Source: Dactylosporangium siamense
Lineage (GTDB): Bacteria; Actinomycetota; Actinomycetes; Mycobacteriales; Micromonosporaceae
Direction of reading: 5' to 3'
NCBI RefSeq assembly: GCF_016862795.1
Contig: NZ_BONQ01000044.1
Span: forward strand, 43,921 to 107,920
Length of the DNA stretch: 64,000 nucleotides
Program-made: the position numbers and the translations under genes
Notes under the pieces: model-generated
What the model was told of the DNA's origin: nothing
Database searches by the model: none
What the model saw: only the letters and a program-made list of their open reading frames with translations
Shown: piece after piece, positions 55,288 through 64,000 of the stretch
Layout of the letters: every line of letters starts with the position of its first letter
Numbering within the stretch: the stretch's first letter is position 1

Positions 55288-55724
55288 ATCTTCGGCGACC
55301 GGTTCTCGTACGGCGTCGACAGCACGACCGTGGTGCGGGTGATGACGTTGGCCGCGGTCCGGATCTCCTGCAGCAGCCGCTCCAGCGCCAGGGGGCTCTC
55401 GACCCGGACCAGCAGCAGGTAGAAGTCGTCGCCCGCGACGGAGTAGCACGACTCGATCTGCGGCAGCTTGGCGAGGCGTTCCGGTGCGTCGTCGGGCTGC
55501 GACGGGTCGATGGGGCGGATCGCCACGAACGCCGTCAGCGGCAGCCCGATCGCGTCGTGGTCGAGCTGGGCGGCGTAGCCCTTGATGACGCCGCGCTGCT
55601 CGAGGCGGCGCACCCGCTGGTGCACCGCCGACACCGACAACCCGACCCGCTCGGCGAGGTCGGTGTAGGACAGGCGTCCGTCGACGGCCAGGGCCGCCAC
55701 GATCGCGCGATCGGTCTCTTCCAC
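55284..55724 (-). CDS. Lrp/AsnC-family transcriptional regulator
   Basis: A 146-aa regulator: HTH (LSYTDLAERVGLSVSAVHQR) and an RAM/ACT ligand domain (LPQIESCYSVAGDDFYLLL). GTG 55724 follows TAGGGT by 7 nt (leaderless). It lies downstream of the acyl-CoA dehydrogenase gene on the same strand in reverse order, so it may control amino-acid or branched-chain metabolism; not certain. Confidence 0.93.
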   Translation of the reverse strand: MEETDRAIVAALAVDGRLSYTDLAERVGLSVSAVHQRVRRLEQRGVIKGYAAQLDHDAIGLPLTAFVAIRPIDPSQPDDAPERLAKLPQIESCYSVAGDDFYLLLVRVESPLALERLLQEIRTAANVITRTTVVLSTPYENRSPKI

Positions 55725-55770
55725 GGCACGAACCCTAACCTGCGACGCAACTCGGTTGCCGCCGAGATCC

Positions 55771-56898
55771 TCAGAGCGACCGGGCGATCACCAGGCGTTG
55801 GATCTGGTTGGTGCCCTCGAAGATCTGCAGGACCTTGGCCTCGCGCATGTAGCGCTCCACGGGGTGGTCGGACACGTAGCCGGCGCCGCCGAGGACCTGC
55901 ACGGCGTCGGTGGTGACCCGCATCGCGGTGTCGGTGCAGAACAGCTTGGCCTTGGCGGCCTCCGCGCTGTGCGGGCGGCCGGCGTCGCGCAGCCGGGCCG
56001 CGGACAGGTACAGGGCGCGGGCGGCGGCGATCTGGGTCGCCATGTCGGCGAGCATGAACCCGACGCCCTGGAACTCCAGGATCGACCTGCCGAACTGCTG
56101 GCGGTCCTTGGCATAGTCGACGGCGTAGTCGAGGGCGGCCTGGGCGAGGCCGACGGCGCAGGCGGCGATGCCGAGCCGGCCGCCGTCCAGGGCGTTCAGC
56201 GCGATCTTGAACCCGCCGCCGGGCTCGCCGAGGAGCCGGTCGGCGGGCACGTGCGCTCCGTCCAGGACGATCTGCGCCACGGTGGAGGAGCGCAGTCCCA
56301 TGGTCCGCTCCGGCGCCTGCGGCTGCAGTCCCGGGGTGCCGGCGTCGAGCAGGAGGCAGGAGATGCCCTCGGGGGTGCGGCAGAAGACGTTGTAGAAGTC
56401 GGCCTTGCCGGCGTGGGTGATCCAGGCCTTGGTGCCGCGGACCGTGTAGCCGTCGCCGTCGGGCTCCGCCCGGGTCGTGAGCGACGCCGCGTCGGACCCG
56501 CTCTGCGGCTCGGAGAGACAGTAGGCGCCGAGCAGCTCCCCACCGAGCATGTCGGGCAGGTGCCGCTTGCGCTGGGTCTCGGTGCCGAACGCGGCCGTCG
56601 GGTAACAGGCGAGGCTGTGCACGGAGACGCCCTCGGCGACGGCCAGCCAGCGGCCCGCGAGCTCCTCCAGGACCTGCAGGTACACCTCGTAGGGCTGGCC
56701 GCCGCCACCGTGCTCGACGTCGAACGGCAGCCCGAGCAGCCCGGCGCGGCCGAGCAGCCGGAACTGCTCGCGGGGGAACTGGGCCCGGGCCTCGAAGTCG
56801 TCGACGCGGGGCGCCAACTCGCCGTCGGCGATCTCGCGGACCAGCCCGATGAGGTCGGCGGCCTCCTCGGTGGGCAGGACCCGCTCGACGGGTTTCAC
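55771..56898 (-). CDS. Acyl-CoA dehydrogenase
   Basis: A 375-aa flavoenzyme. AYCLSEPQSGSDAASL and GTKAWITHAGKAD form the flavin/substrate site, and the catalytic Glu is in QIFEGTNQIQRLVIAR. Conserved YAKDRQQFGRSI and QVLGGAGYVSDHPVER are present. It oxidises acyl-CoA with FAD. Its GTG start overlaps the stop of the upstream peptidase gene by 4 bp, so the two are coupled. Confidence 0.95.
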   Translation of the reverse strand: MKPVERVLPTEEAADLIGLVREIADGELAPRVDDFEARAQFPREQFRLLGRAGLLGLPFDVEHGGGGQPYEVYLQVLEELAGRWLAVAEGVSVHSLACYPTAAFGTETQRKRHLPDMLGGELLGAYCLSEPQSGSDAASLTTRAEPDGDGYTVRGTKAWITHAGKADFYNVFCRTPEGISCLLLDAGTPGLQPQAPERTMGLRSSTVAQIVLDGAHVPADRLLGEPGGGFKIALNALDGGRLGIAACAVGLAQAALDYAVDYAKDRQQFGRSILEFQGVGFMLADMATQIAAARALYLSAARLRDAGRPHSAEAAKAKLFCTDTAMRVTTDAVQVLGGAGYVSDHPVERYMREAKVLQIFEGTNQIQRLVIARSL

Positions 56899-57989
56899 AG
56901 GATCACCAGCTCGGTCGGCAAGGTGTTGAGCCGGTCCACGCCGTCGGTGGTGCACACGACGATGTCCTCGATGCGGGCGCCGTGCCGGCCGGCGAGGTAG
57001 ATGCCGGGCTCGATCGAGAACGCCATGCCCGCCTCGAGGACGGTGTCGTTGCCGGCGACGATGTAGGGCTCCTCGTGCCCGTCCAGGCCGATGCCGTGCC
57101 CGGTGCGGTGCAGGAACGCCTCGCCGTAACCGGCCGCGGCGATGAGGTCGCGGGCGACGGCGTCGACGGACGCGGCGGTGACACCGGGCCGCACGGCGGC
57201 GACCGCGGCCCGCTGCGCCTCGAACAGCACCTGGTAGTACGCGGCGAACTCGGCGGGCGGCTCGCCCACGCTGTAGGTGCGGGTCGAGTCGGAGCAGTAG
57301 CCGTCGGGCATCCGGCCGCCGATGTCGACGACGACGGGCTCGCCCGCGCCGATGACCCGGTCGGAGGTGCCGTGGTGCGGGCTGGCGCCGTTGGGGCCGG
57401 CGGCGACGATGGTGAACTCGACTCCTGCGTGCCCGGCGGCGCGGATCGCGGCGGCGATGTCGGCGGCGACCTCGTTCTCGGTGCGCCCGGCCCGCAGCCA
57501 CTGCCCCATCTGGGCGTGGACGGCGTCGATGGCCTGCCCGGCCCGGCGCAGCGCCTCGATCTCGTCGGGTGACTTGCGCAGGCGCAGCGCGGCGAGGACG
57601 GCGCCGGCGAGGCGCTGCTCGGCGCCGGGCAGCGCGGCGCGCAGCGCGAGGACCTGCTCGGCCCACATCCGGTTGCCCACGCCGACGGCGTCGGGCTTGC
57701 CAGCGAGTGCCGCGGTCACCAGCTCGTAGGGGTCGGAGCCGTCGACGTGGTCGACGATCCGGACGCCGCGGGGGTCGGCGGCCTCGGCGGCGGGGCGCTC
57801 CAGGCGCGGCACGATCAGGGTCGGCTCACCGTCGGCGGGAAGCACGAGCAGCGTGAGCCGCTCCAGTGCGTGCGCATCGTAACCTGTGAGATACTGCAGG
57901 TCGGCGCTGGGCGGGATGAGCAGCGCGTCCAGCCCGGCCGCGGTGGCGGCGAGCTGCGCGGCACGGAGTCGCTGTTCCTTCTGGGACAC
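56895..57989 (-). CDS. M24-family Xaa-Pro aminopeptidase-like protein
   Basis: A 364-aa metallopeptidase of the pita-bread fold. An N-terminal creatinase-like domain (SADLQYLTGYDAHALERL) precedes the catalytic domain with metal ligands in VVVDIGGRMPDGYCSD, FLHRTGHGIGLDGHEEP, AFSIEPGIYL and ARIEDIVV. It probably releases N-terminal residues before proline. GTG 57989 is preceded by TAAGCT and 7 nt (leaderless). Confidence 0.93.
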   Translation of the reverse strand: MSQKEQRLRAAQLAATAAGLDALLIPPSADLQYLTGYDAHALERLTLLVLPADGEPTLIVPRLERPAAEAADPRGVRIVDHVDGSDPYELVTAALAGKPDAVGVGNRMWAEQVLALRAALPGAEQRLAGAVLAALRLRKSPDEIEALRRAGQAIDAVHAQMGQWLRAGRTENEVAADIAAAIRAAGHAGVEFTIVAAGPNGASPHHGTSDRVIGAGEPVVVDIGGRMPDGYCSDSTRTYSVGEPPAEFAAYYQVLFEAQRAAVAAVRPGVTAASVDAVARDLIAAAGYGEAFLHRTGHGIGLDGHEEPYIVAGNDTVLEAGMAFSIEPGIYLAGRHGARIEDIVVCTTDGVDRLNTLPTELVIL

Positions 57990-58151
57990 GTGAGCCAGCT
58001 TAACGTTCGTTTGGGTTTTGAGTCGACCGCGCCCTGTCGATACCAACGGGCAGGTGTCGACCGGCTCGCGGTGGCGTAGTGTGCAACTGGAGCTTGAGTA
58101 CACAAGGCCCGAACCTGAGCTGTATTCGAATCGAGATGAGCAACGCATCTC

Positions 58152-59102
58152 ATGAGTCCGCGCAGCGTCGACGCGCACGGCGACCGGCTCTCCGAGCCGT
58201 TCGTCCATGAGGCGTTGCTGTATCACGATCACGCGACCTATCTCGACGGCACGATGAAGTTCATCTACGAGGGCGTCGCGCGCAACGAGCCCGTCGCCGT
58301 CGCGGCGCCGCCCGCCAACGTGCAGCTGATCCGGGAGCGCCTCGGCGCGTTCGGCGACGGCGTCACCTTCCACGACATGACCGAGGCCGGCCGCAACCCC
58401 GGGCGGATCATCCCGTGGGTGCTGTCGAGGTTCATGGACGATCACCCCGGCCGCCGGGTCCGCATCATCGGCGAGCCGATCTGGAAGGGCCGCTCCGACG
58501 ACGAGTACCCCGCCTGCGTCCAGCACGAGGCGATGATCAACGTGGCGTTCACGGGCCGTGAGGCGGCGATCCTCTGCCCCTATGACACCAGCCGCCTGGA
58601 CCCGCACATGGTCACGGACTCCTACGCGACCCACCCGGTCATGGTCGACGCCAGCGGGAAGCACGCCAGCGACGGCTACGACCCCTATGGCATCACCGAC
58701 GCCTACAATGTGCCGCTGTCCGAGCCGCCGTTCGGCGCGACCACACTGCGCTTCGAGGTCGGCGACCTGGTCAGGGTCCGGCGCGCCGTCGCGGAGGTTG
58801 GCCTCGATGCGGACCTGCCACCGGACCGCATCGTCGACCTGCAGAGCGCCGTCAACGAGCTCGCCACCAACAGCACCGCGCACGGCGGCGGCTCCGGCAC
58901 GCTGCGCACCTGGTGCGACGACGAGCGGGTGGTCTGCGAGGTCCGCGACTTCGGCAGCCTCACCGACGTGATGGCCGGCCGGCTCCGGCCCGCCGACGGC
59001 CGCCGCGGCCACGGCCTCGTCATGGTGCACTTCCTCTCCGACCTGGTCCAGCGGCACACCAGCCAGACCGGCACCACGACCCGCGTGCACGTGCTGCGAT
59101 AA
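58152..59102 (+). CDS. MEDS-domain / anti-sigma-type histidine kinase (RsbA-like)
   Basis: A 316-aa protein. The N-terminal MEDS domain (FVHEALLYHDHATYLDG; MKFIYEGVARNEPVAVA) senses signals in several actinobacterial regulators; the C-terminal HATPase domain has an N-box (DLQSAVNELATNSTAHGGG), VRDFGSLTD and RRGHGLVMVHFLSD. The architecture is that of RsbA-type anti-sigma factor kinases. No sigma-B-type gene is adjacent. Confidence 0.9.
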   Translation: MSPRSVDAHGDRLSEPFVHEALLYHDHATYLDGTMKFIYEGVARNEPVAVAAPPANVQLIRERLGAFGDGVTFHDMTEAGRNPGRIIPWVLSRFMDDHPGRRVRIIGEPIWKGRSDDEYPACVQHEAMINVAFTGREAAILCPYDTSRLDPHMVTDSYATHPVMVDASGKHASDGYDPYGITDAYNVPLSEPPFGATTLRFEVGDLVRVRRAVAEVGLDADLPPDRIVDLQSAVNELATNSTAHGGGSGTLRTWCDDERVVCEVRDFGSLTDVMAGRLRPADGRRGHGLVMVHFLSDLVQRHTSQTGTTTRVHVLR

Positions 59103-59129
59103 CCGCGCCGCTCATGGCAGGCTGGCCGG

Positions 59130-60038
59130 GTGGCCCGTCCTCTGCTGCTCATCGACTCCGCCAGCCTCTATTTCCGCGCGTTCTTCGGGGTACCGGAGAA
59201 GGCCGCCCTCGCCCCGGACGGCACCCCCGTCAACGCGGTGCGCGGGTTCCTCGACATGCTGTCGACCCTGGTCCGCGGCCGGGGCCCGGACCGCCTCGTC
59301 TGCGCGCTCGACGAGAGCTGGCGCCCGGCGTGGCGGGTGGCGCTGCTGCCGTCGTACAAGGCGCACCGGCTCACCCCGGCCGGCGGTGAGGAGGTCCCCG
59401 ACGCCCTGTCCGTCCAGGTCCCGATCATCCTGGAGTTCCTGGCCGCGCTCGGCATCACCGCCGTCGGCGCCCACGACTACGAGGCCGACGACGTCATCGG
59501 CACCCTCGCGACCCGGGAACCCGGCCCGATCGAGGTGGCCACCGGCGACCGCGACCTGTTCCAGCTCATCGACGACGCCCGCGAGGTGACCGTGCTCTAC
59601 TGCGGCCGCGGCGTCGCCAAGCTCGAGGTCCTCGACAACGCCGCCCTGCACGCCAAGTACGGGGTGCCCGCCGCCGGCTACGCCGACTTCGCCGCGCTGC
59701 GCGGCGACCCGTCCGACGGCCTGCCCGGCGTCGCCGGCGTCGGGGAGAAGACCGCGGCGCGGCTCGTCGACCGGTACGGCGACCTCGACGGCATCCTCGC
59801 CGCCCTCGACGACCCCGCGTCCGGTTTCGCCCCGGGCCTCCGCGCGAAGATCGTCGCCGGCCGCGAATACCTCACCTCGGCCCGCGACGTGGTGGCGGTC
59901 GCCCGCACCATCCCGCTCGGCGACCTGGACACGAAGCTGCCGGCGTCCCCCGCGGACCCGGACGCGCTGCTCGCCCTCGCCGAGCGCTGGGGTCTCGCCG
60001 GCGCCACCAAACGCATCGTCGACGCCCTGGCCGCCTAA
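59130..60038 (+). CDS. 5'-3' exonuclease (flap endonuclease-like)
   Basis: A 302-aa protein, equivalent to the N-terminal 5' nuclease domain of DNA polymerase I but free-standing. LLLIDSASLYFRAFFG, YEADDVIGTLA, VATGDRDLFQLID and the helix-hairpin-helix DGLPGVAGVGEKTAARLV carry the acidic metal-binding residues. It probably removes RNA primers or flaps. GTG 59130 follows CAGGCT by 6 nt (leaderless). Confidence 0.93.
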   Translation: MARPLLLIDSASLYFRAFFGVPEKAALAPDGTPVNAVRGFLDMLSTLVRGRGPDRLVCALDESWRPAWRVALLPSYKAHRLTPAGGEEVPDALSVQVPIILEFLAALGITAVGAHDYEADDVIGTLATREPGPIEVATGDRDLFQLIDDAREVTVLYCGRGVAKLEVLDNAALHAKYGVPAAGYADFAALRGDPSDGLPGVAGVGEKTAARLVDRYGDLDGILAALDDPASGFAPGLRAKIVAGREYLTSARDVVAVARTIPLGDLDTKLPASPADPDALLALAERWGLAGATKRIVDALAA

Positions 60039-60042
60039 CTCA

Positions 60043-60095
60043 GTGATCCGGAAGGCCTTGTGCACCCCTGGGGTACCCAAGGTCTTCCGGATCAC
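60043..60095. terminator. Long bidirectional hairpin
   Basis: A 17-bp stem with a single G-U pair (GTGATCCGGAAGG...CCTT with AAGGTCTTCCGGATCAC) and an inner GGGTACCC begins 5 bp after the exonuclease stop. It also faces the convergent NADP-reductase gene, so it can end both transcripts. Confidence 0.8.
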
Positions 60096-60146
60096 GCAGA
60101 CGACATCACGCGGACGACATCACGCGGACGACATCACGCGGACGAC
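60091..60146. repeat. 4 x 14-bp tandem repeat
   Basis: Four tandem atcacgcggacgac units (the first with one change) overlap the right arm of the hairpin. The last unit includes the stop codon of the NADP-reductase gene. Confidence 0.93.
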
Positions 60147-60751
60147 GGAGAAGGGAACGCCCAGCGCGGCTCGGCGCCGGCGAACCACATGCCGATGGCG
60201 AGGGCCGCCGTCGCCTCCAGGTAGCCGGCCCGGACCAGCCCGCCGCAGTGCGCCGGGGTGCAACCGATCGATGTGATCAGGGCGTCGACCACGGCCACGG
60301 CCGGGGCATCGTCGGCGCAGAACGGGACAACCAGGGGCTGCCCCTCGTACACCGGCCACCGCTGCGTCCAAATGCTCTCGTGGCAGAGGTTGAACGCCTT
60401 GACGAGGTGCGCCCCGGGGACCGAACGCGGGACCGATGCCGGCGTGAGCATGAGCCCGTCGGCGGTCGGTCGCAGGGGGTTGGTGCAGTCGATCACGGCC
60501 CGGCCGGCGAGCTGCCCGGCGACGCCCGCGACCACCTCGGCCACCGCACCCGCCGGCACCGCGACCAGGACGGCCTCGCCGAAGCCGGCCGCGTCGGCGA
60601 GGGTGCCGTGCCCGGCCGCGCCGATCCGGCCCGCGACGGCCGCCGCCTGCACCGGATCGCGGCCACCGATCACCACCTCGTGCGCCGCGCCGACCCACGC
60701 GCCGCCGAGCGACGCCGCCATGTTGCCCGTGCCAAGAATCCCGATTCGCAT
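60134..60751 (-). CDS. NADP-binding reductase (Fno/NADP-reductase-like)
   Basis: A 205-aa Rossmann protein: MRIGILGTGNMAASLGGAW (GxGxxG), VVIGGRDP as the NADP-phosphate loop, VLVAVPAGA and VKAFNLCHESIW. The layout resembles coenzyme F420:NADP oxidoreductase. ATG 60751 is used. The stop codon is formed by the 14-bp tandem repeat, so the extreme C-terminus may have been altered by repeat gain. Confidence 0.9.
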   Translation of the reverse strand: MRIGILGTGNMAASLGGAWVGAAHEVVIGGRDPVQAAAVAGRIGAAGHGTLADAAGFGEAVLVAVPAGAVAEVVAGVAGQLAGRAVIDCTNPLRPTADGLMLTPASVPRSVPGAHLVKAFNLCHESIWTQRWPVYEGQPLVVPFCADDAPAVAVVDALITSIGCTPAHCGGLVRAGYLEATAALAIGMWFAGAEPRWAFPSPSSA

Positions 60752-60815
60752 CCGGAAACCGTAGGCAGGTCGATGCACACCACCCGGTGTGCGACGGGCG
60801 GGGCAGGATGGAGCG

Positions 60816-61163
60816 ATGTACACCGCCGACTGCCGGGCGCGGATCGCCTTCGAGGTCCTCGCGAACCGCTGGGACAGCGTCGTCGTGTTCACCCTCGCCG
60901 ACCTCGGGCCGGCCCGCCCGCGGGTGCTCGCCGAGCGCATCGGCGGGATCGGGCCGAAGGTCCTCAACGACGCGCTGCGACGCCTGGAGTGCAACGGTCT
61001 CGTGCAGCGTCGCCGGTACGCCGAAGCCCCGCCCCGCGTCGACTACCAGCTGACGGAGGCGGGGGCGGCGCTCATCGAACCGATGCGGGCCATGGGCGCC
61101 TGGGCGTTGCGGTACGGCGACGCGGTCCTGGCGGCGCAGGAGCGCCACGCGGCTACGGGTTGA
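60816..61163 (+). CDS. HxlR-family transcriptional regulator
   Basis: A 115-aa winged-helix regulator (FEVLANRWDSVVVFTL; GIGPKVLNDALRRLECNGLV; RVDYQLTEAGAAL). It diverges from the NADP reductase across 64 bp, so redox or quinone stress may be sensed; not shown. The stop lies directly next to the glgP stop, within an 11-bp tandem duplication (ctacgggttga twice). Confidence 0.9.
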   Translation: MYTADCRARIAFEVLANRWDSVVVFTLADLGPARPRVLAERIGGIGPKVLNDALRRLECNGLVQRRRYAEAPPRVDYQLTEAGAALIEPMRAMGAWALRYGDAVLAAQERHAATG

Positions 61164-63641
61164 CTACGGGTTGACGCGGACCGGGTCCACCTTCCAGATC
61201 TGCTCGCAGTACTCGCGCACGGTGCGGTCGGAGGAGAAGAAGCCGCACCGGGCCGTGTTGAGGATCGACATCCTGGTCCAGCGCTCGGTGTCGGTCCAGG
61301 CGTCGGCGACGGTGTCCTGGCAGTCGACGTAGGCCCGGTAGTCGGCGAGGGCCATGTACTCGTCCCGGCCCAGCATCGCCTCGACGACCGGGGCGAACAC
61401 GCTGCGGTCGCCCTTCGCGAACGCGCCGGACGCGATCGTGTCCACGGCCAGCCGCAGCTCGAAGTCGGCCTCGTAGAACGACCGTGGCGAGTACCCGGAC
61501 CGGCGCAGCGCGGCGGCGGCCGGAGCGTCCATGCCGAACAGGAAGAAGTTGTCCGCGCCGACCCGGTCCCGGATCTCGATGTTGGCGCCGTCGAGGGTGC
61601 CGATGGTGAGCGCGCCGTTGAGGGCGAGCTTCATGTTGCCGGTCCCGGACGCCTCCTTGCCGGCCAGGGAGATCTGCTCCGACAGGTCCGCGGCCGGGAT
61701 GACGAACTGCGCCTTCGTCACGTTGTAGTCCGGCGGGAACACCACCCGCAGGTGCCGGGCGATGACCGGGTCGGTGTTGACCACGTCGGCGACCGCGTTG
61801 ACCAGCTGGATGAGCAGCTTCATCGCGTGGTACCCGGGCGCGGCCTTCCCGCCGAACAGCACCGTCCGCGGCACGTAGGTCGCCTGCGGGTCGGCCCGGA
61901 TCCGGTTGACCATGGTGATCACGTGCAGCAGCTTCAACTGCTGCCGCTTGTACTCGTGGAACCGCTTGATCATCACGTCGGCGAGCGCGTCGGGGTCGGC
62001 GAGCACGCCGGTGGACCGTTCGACGGCCGCGGCGAGCTCGACCTTGTTCTGCCGCTTGACGTCGCGCCACGCGGCCCGGAACGCGGGGTCGTCGGCGGCC
62101 GTGCCCAGCCCGTGCAGCCGCTCCAGGTCGGTCAGCCACCCCTCGTCGCCGAGCGCCTCGGTGATCAGCGTCGACAGCCGCGGGTTGGCCATGCGCAGGA
62201 ACCGCCGCGGGGTGACGCCGTTGGTGATGTTGTGGAACCGCTCCGGCCACAGCGCCGCGAAGTCGTGCAGCGTCGTCTCGGCGAGGAGCTTCGTGTGCAG
62301 CTCGGCGACCCCGTTGACGGCGGTGCTCCCGACGACCGCGAGATGCGCCATCCGCACCCGGCGCTCATCCCCCTCCTGGATGACGGACATGCGCCGCACG
62401 ACGTCCTCGTCGCCCGGGTACGCCGCCCGCACCTCCTCCAGGAAGAAGTGGTTGATCGCGTAGATGATCTCCATGTGCCGGGGCAGGAGCCGCTCGAGCA
62501 GCCGCACCGGCCACGTCTCCAGGGCCTCCGGCAGCAGCGTGTGGCACGTGTAGTTGAACGTCCGGCGGGTGATCGTCCACGCCTCGTCCCACCCGACCCC
62601 GTGCTCGTCGACGAGCAGCCGCATCAGCTCGGTGACCGCGACGACCGGGTGCGTGTCGTTGAGCTGGATCACCACCTTGTCCGCGAAGCCCTCCCAGCCG
62701 CTGTTGCGCAGCCGGTACCGCCGGATGATGTCCCGCAGCGAACACGCGACGAGGAAGTACTGCTGCTTGAGCCGCAGCTCCCGCCCCAGCTCCGTGCTGT
62801 CGTCGGGGTACAGCACCTTGCTGATGTTCTCGGCCTTCACGATGTCGTCGACGGCCTCCACGTACTGCCCGACCCCGAACCGCGCCAGGTCGAACGACTC
62901 ACGGCTGGCCCGCGCCTGCCACAGCCGGATGATGTTGACGGTCTGCGTGCCGTAGCCGGGCACCAGCATGTGGCTCGGCTCGCCCCGCACCGTCTCCCCC
63001 GGCACCCAGTGCTTCTTCAGGCCCGTCGGGTCCTTCGGGTCCGCCTTCGTGGTGCCGTAGAACCCGACCAACTGCCGGTCGTCCGGCGCGGGGAACTCCC
63101 ACGGGTTGCCGTAGAAGGTCCAGTCGTCGGGCCGCTCGACCTGCTGGCCGTCGCGGAACGTCTGCTTGAAGATGCCGAACTCGTAGCGGATGCCATACCC
63201 GACGGCCGGGATGTCCAGCGTCGCCATCGAGTCGAGCAGGCAGGCCGCGAGCCGTCCGAGCCCGCCGTTGCCGAGGCCGGGCTCGACGTCGTACACCTCC
63301 AGCGCTTCGAGGGACACCCCGAGGTCCTCGGCGATCGGCCGCACCCAGCGCTCGGTGTCCGTGTACAGCAGGTTCTGCCGCAGCTGCCGCCCGAGCAGGT
63401 ACTCCGCCGACAGGTAGTAGACGAACCTGGGGTTGGCCGCGTAGTGCGCCGCCGCGGTGCGCGCGTATCGGTCGACGAGCCGGTCCCGCACGGTCACCGC
63501 CAGGGTGTGGTAGCCGTCGGGACCGCTGGCCGACTCGATCGTCGTGCCACGCTGGTAGTAGAGGTTGGAGATCAGGTCCCGCTCGAAGTCCTCGAGCGAG
63601 TCGCCGACAGTGCGCCTGAGTCGGGGCCGGGCCTCGGTCAC
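61164..63641 (-). CDS. glgP: Glycogen/alpha-glucan phosphorylase
   Basis: An 825-aa GT35 enzyme. [20 protein letters not shown] (phosphate/PLP region), [16 protein letters not shown] and the PLP-binding Lys in [14 protein letters not shown] are all present. It releases glucose-1-phosphate from the non-reducing ends of glycogen. GTG 63641 start. It lies 42 kb from glgB, in separate transcription, so synthesis and breakdown can be controlled independently. Confidence 0.97.
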   Translation of the reverse strand: MTEARPRLRRTVGDSLEDFERDLISNLYYQRGTTIESASGPDGYHTLAVTVRDRLVDRYARTAAAHYAANPRFVYYLSAEYLLGRQLRQNLLYTDTERWVRPIAEDLGVSLEALEVYDVEPGLGNGGLGRLAACLLDSMATLDIPAVGYGIRYEFGIFKQTFRDGQQVERPDDWTFYGNPWEFPAPDDRQLVGFYGTTKADPKDPTGLKKHWVPGETVRGEPSHMLVPGYGTQTVNIIRLWQARASRESFDLARFGVGQYVEAVDDIVKAENISKVLYPDDSTELGRELRLKQQYFLVACSLRDIIRRYRLRNSGWEGFADKVVIQLNDTHPVVAVTELMRLLVDEHGVGWDEAWTITRRTFNYTCHTLLPEALETWPVRLLERLLPRHMEIIYAINHFFLEEVRAAYPGDEDVVRRMSVIQEGDERRVRMAHLAVVGSTAVNGVAELHTKLLAETTLHDFAALWPERFHNITNGVTPRRFLRMANPRLSTLITEALGDEGWLTDLERLHGLGTAADDPAFRAAWRDVKRQNKVELAAAVERSTGVLADPDALADVMIKRFHEYKRQQLKLLHVITMVNRIRADPQATYVPRTVLFGGKAAPGYHAMKLLIQLVNAVADVVNTDPVIARHLRVVFPPDYNVTKAQFVIPAADLSEQISLAGKEASGTGNMKLALNGALTIGTLDGANIEIRDRVGADNFFLFGMDAPAAAALRRSGYSPRSFYEADFELRLAVDTIASGAFAKGDRSVFAPVVEAMLGRDEYMALADYRAYVDCQDTVADAWTDTERWTRMSILNTARCGFFSSDRTVREYCEQIWKVDPVRVNP

Positions 63642-64000
63642 CCGCCAAGTATCCGCCAGCCGATCACCCCGCAGCGACCGTCTCCCGAGATCTCACCACT
63701 CACACCCCTGCCCCACCAGCTCAAGATCCCCGCTTCCAGCACCAGCCCCCGCCCAACAAATGCGAATAAATCGCCCATATCGGCGCTCCCGCGGCCTGCA
63801 TTCAGACGCATGATCTTGCACCCTTGATCAAAGGAGCCGGATGGCCACCCAGACGACCACAGCGCTCCTTCGATCAACAGCGAGGCGAGAGATCGCCGTC
63901 CGTGCGCCGGCACCGACCAGTCCAGCAATCGATGGCTTTCGTTTTGGCCGAAGACGGTGTTGTACCACCGAATGATGACCCCGACGGCGCTGGATCATGC
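63642..64000. other. Intergenic region at the window edge
   Basis: 359 bp with no supported gene; the minus-strand frame 63638-63928 lacks coding bias. Short GATCAAG/CTTGATC-type motifs recur (63731, 63811, 63824, 63871), which may be dispersed intergenic repeats. A gene on the far side may begin beyond the window. Confidence 0.5.

Noticed and set aside
63638..63928. 96-aa minus-strand ORF upstream of glgP
   Set aside because: No third-position GC bias and Gly/Ser/Trp-rich content; likely intergenic.

Overview
The window is very GC-rich, with third codon positions almost all G or C, frequent GTG starts, many leaderless genes, ECF, TetR, LacI and HxlR regulators, the GlgE alpha-glucan pathway and a rifampin phosphotransferase. 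It is chromosomal DNA of a filamentous actinomycete, most likely of the Micromonosporaceae; that family assignment is inferred from gene content and style, not tested. No insertion sequence, integrase, CRISPR array or rRNA gene was seen.

Layout. 0.2-2.5 kb: a ClpC-like AAA+ ATPase that lacks the middle domain. 2.5-6.8 kb: a tightly overlapping six-gene operon (TetR regulator, DoxX-like protein, BtaA-like DUF3419 protein, DUF2071 protein, membrane-anchored methyltransferase, membrane protein) with a duplicated operator in front. Two of its enzymes carry large in-frame tandem repeats. 6.8-9.3 kb: an alpha/beta hydrolase, a frameshifted gene and an AbiEii-like nucleotidyltransferase. 9.2-19.1 kb: the storage-glucan locus, with glgM divergent from glgC-glgE-treS-pep2-glgB. 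ADP-glucose (GlgC) and trehalose (TreS, Pep2) both feed maltose-1-phosphate, which GlgE polymerises and GlgB branches; glgP at 61-63.6 kb can degrade the product.

19.2-36.7 kb is a mosaic of single genes: an APH-like kinase, rph preceded by a near-consensus rifamycin-associated element, DinB and PNPOx proteins, a LacI regulator with its own operators, FAD monooxygenase, transglutaminase-like, epoxide-hydrolase-like and beta-lactamase-like proteins, a nuclease-like/SnoaL fusion, a diguanylate cyclase, a sugar-binding lipoprotein and a C40 peptidase that seems to start at CTG. 36.8-52 kb holds an MCP-PilZ protein, a second FAD monooxygenase with its TetR regulator, a membrane-anchored Clp N-domain protein, an LLM-hemerythrin fusion, an ECF42-type sigma factor with its DGPF protein, and various regulators.

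52.1-53.6 kb is a dense array of 13 tRNA genes on the minus strand, some of unusual isotype, with a decayed zinc-ribbon gene inside and a small independent transcription unit just upstream (45-codon ORF with promoter and intrinsic terminator). 54-63.6 kb carries a phosphatase, a HAD hydrolase, an Lrp regulator, acyl-CoA dehydrogenase, a Xaa-Pro peptidase-like protein, a MEDS/anti-sigma kinase, a 5'-3' exonuclease, an NADP-binding reductase, an HxlR regulator and glgP.

The most unusual window-wide feature is the number of coding tandem repeats with units of 12, 18, 27 or 42 bp. All are multiples of three, and they interrupt or extend at least seven unrelated genes. The best candidates for undescribed biology are the 2.5-6.8 kb lipid-modification-like operon, the membrane-tethered Clp N-domain protein considered with the M-domain-less ClpC, and the tRNA array with its companion small gene.
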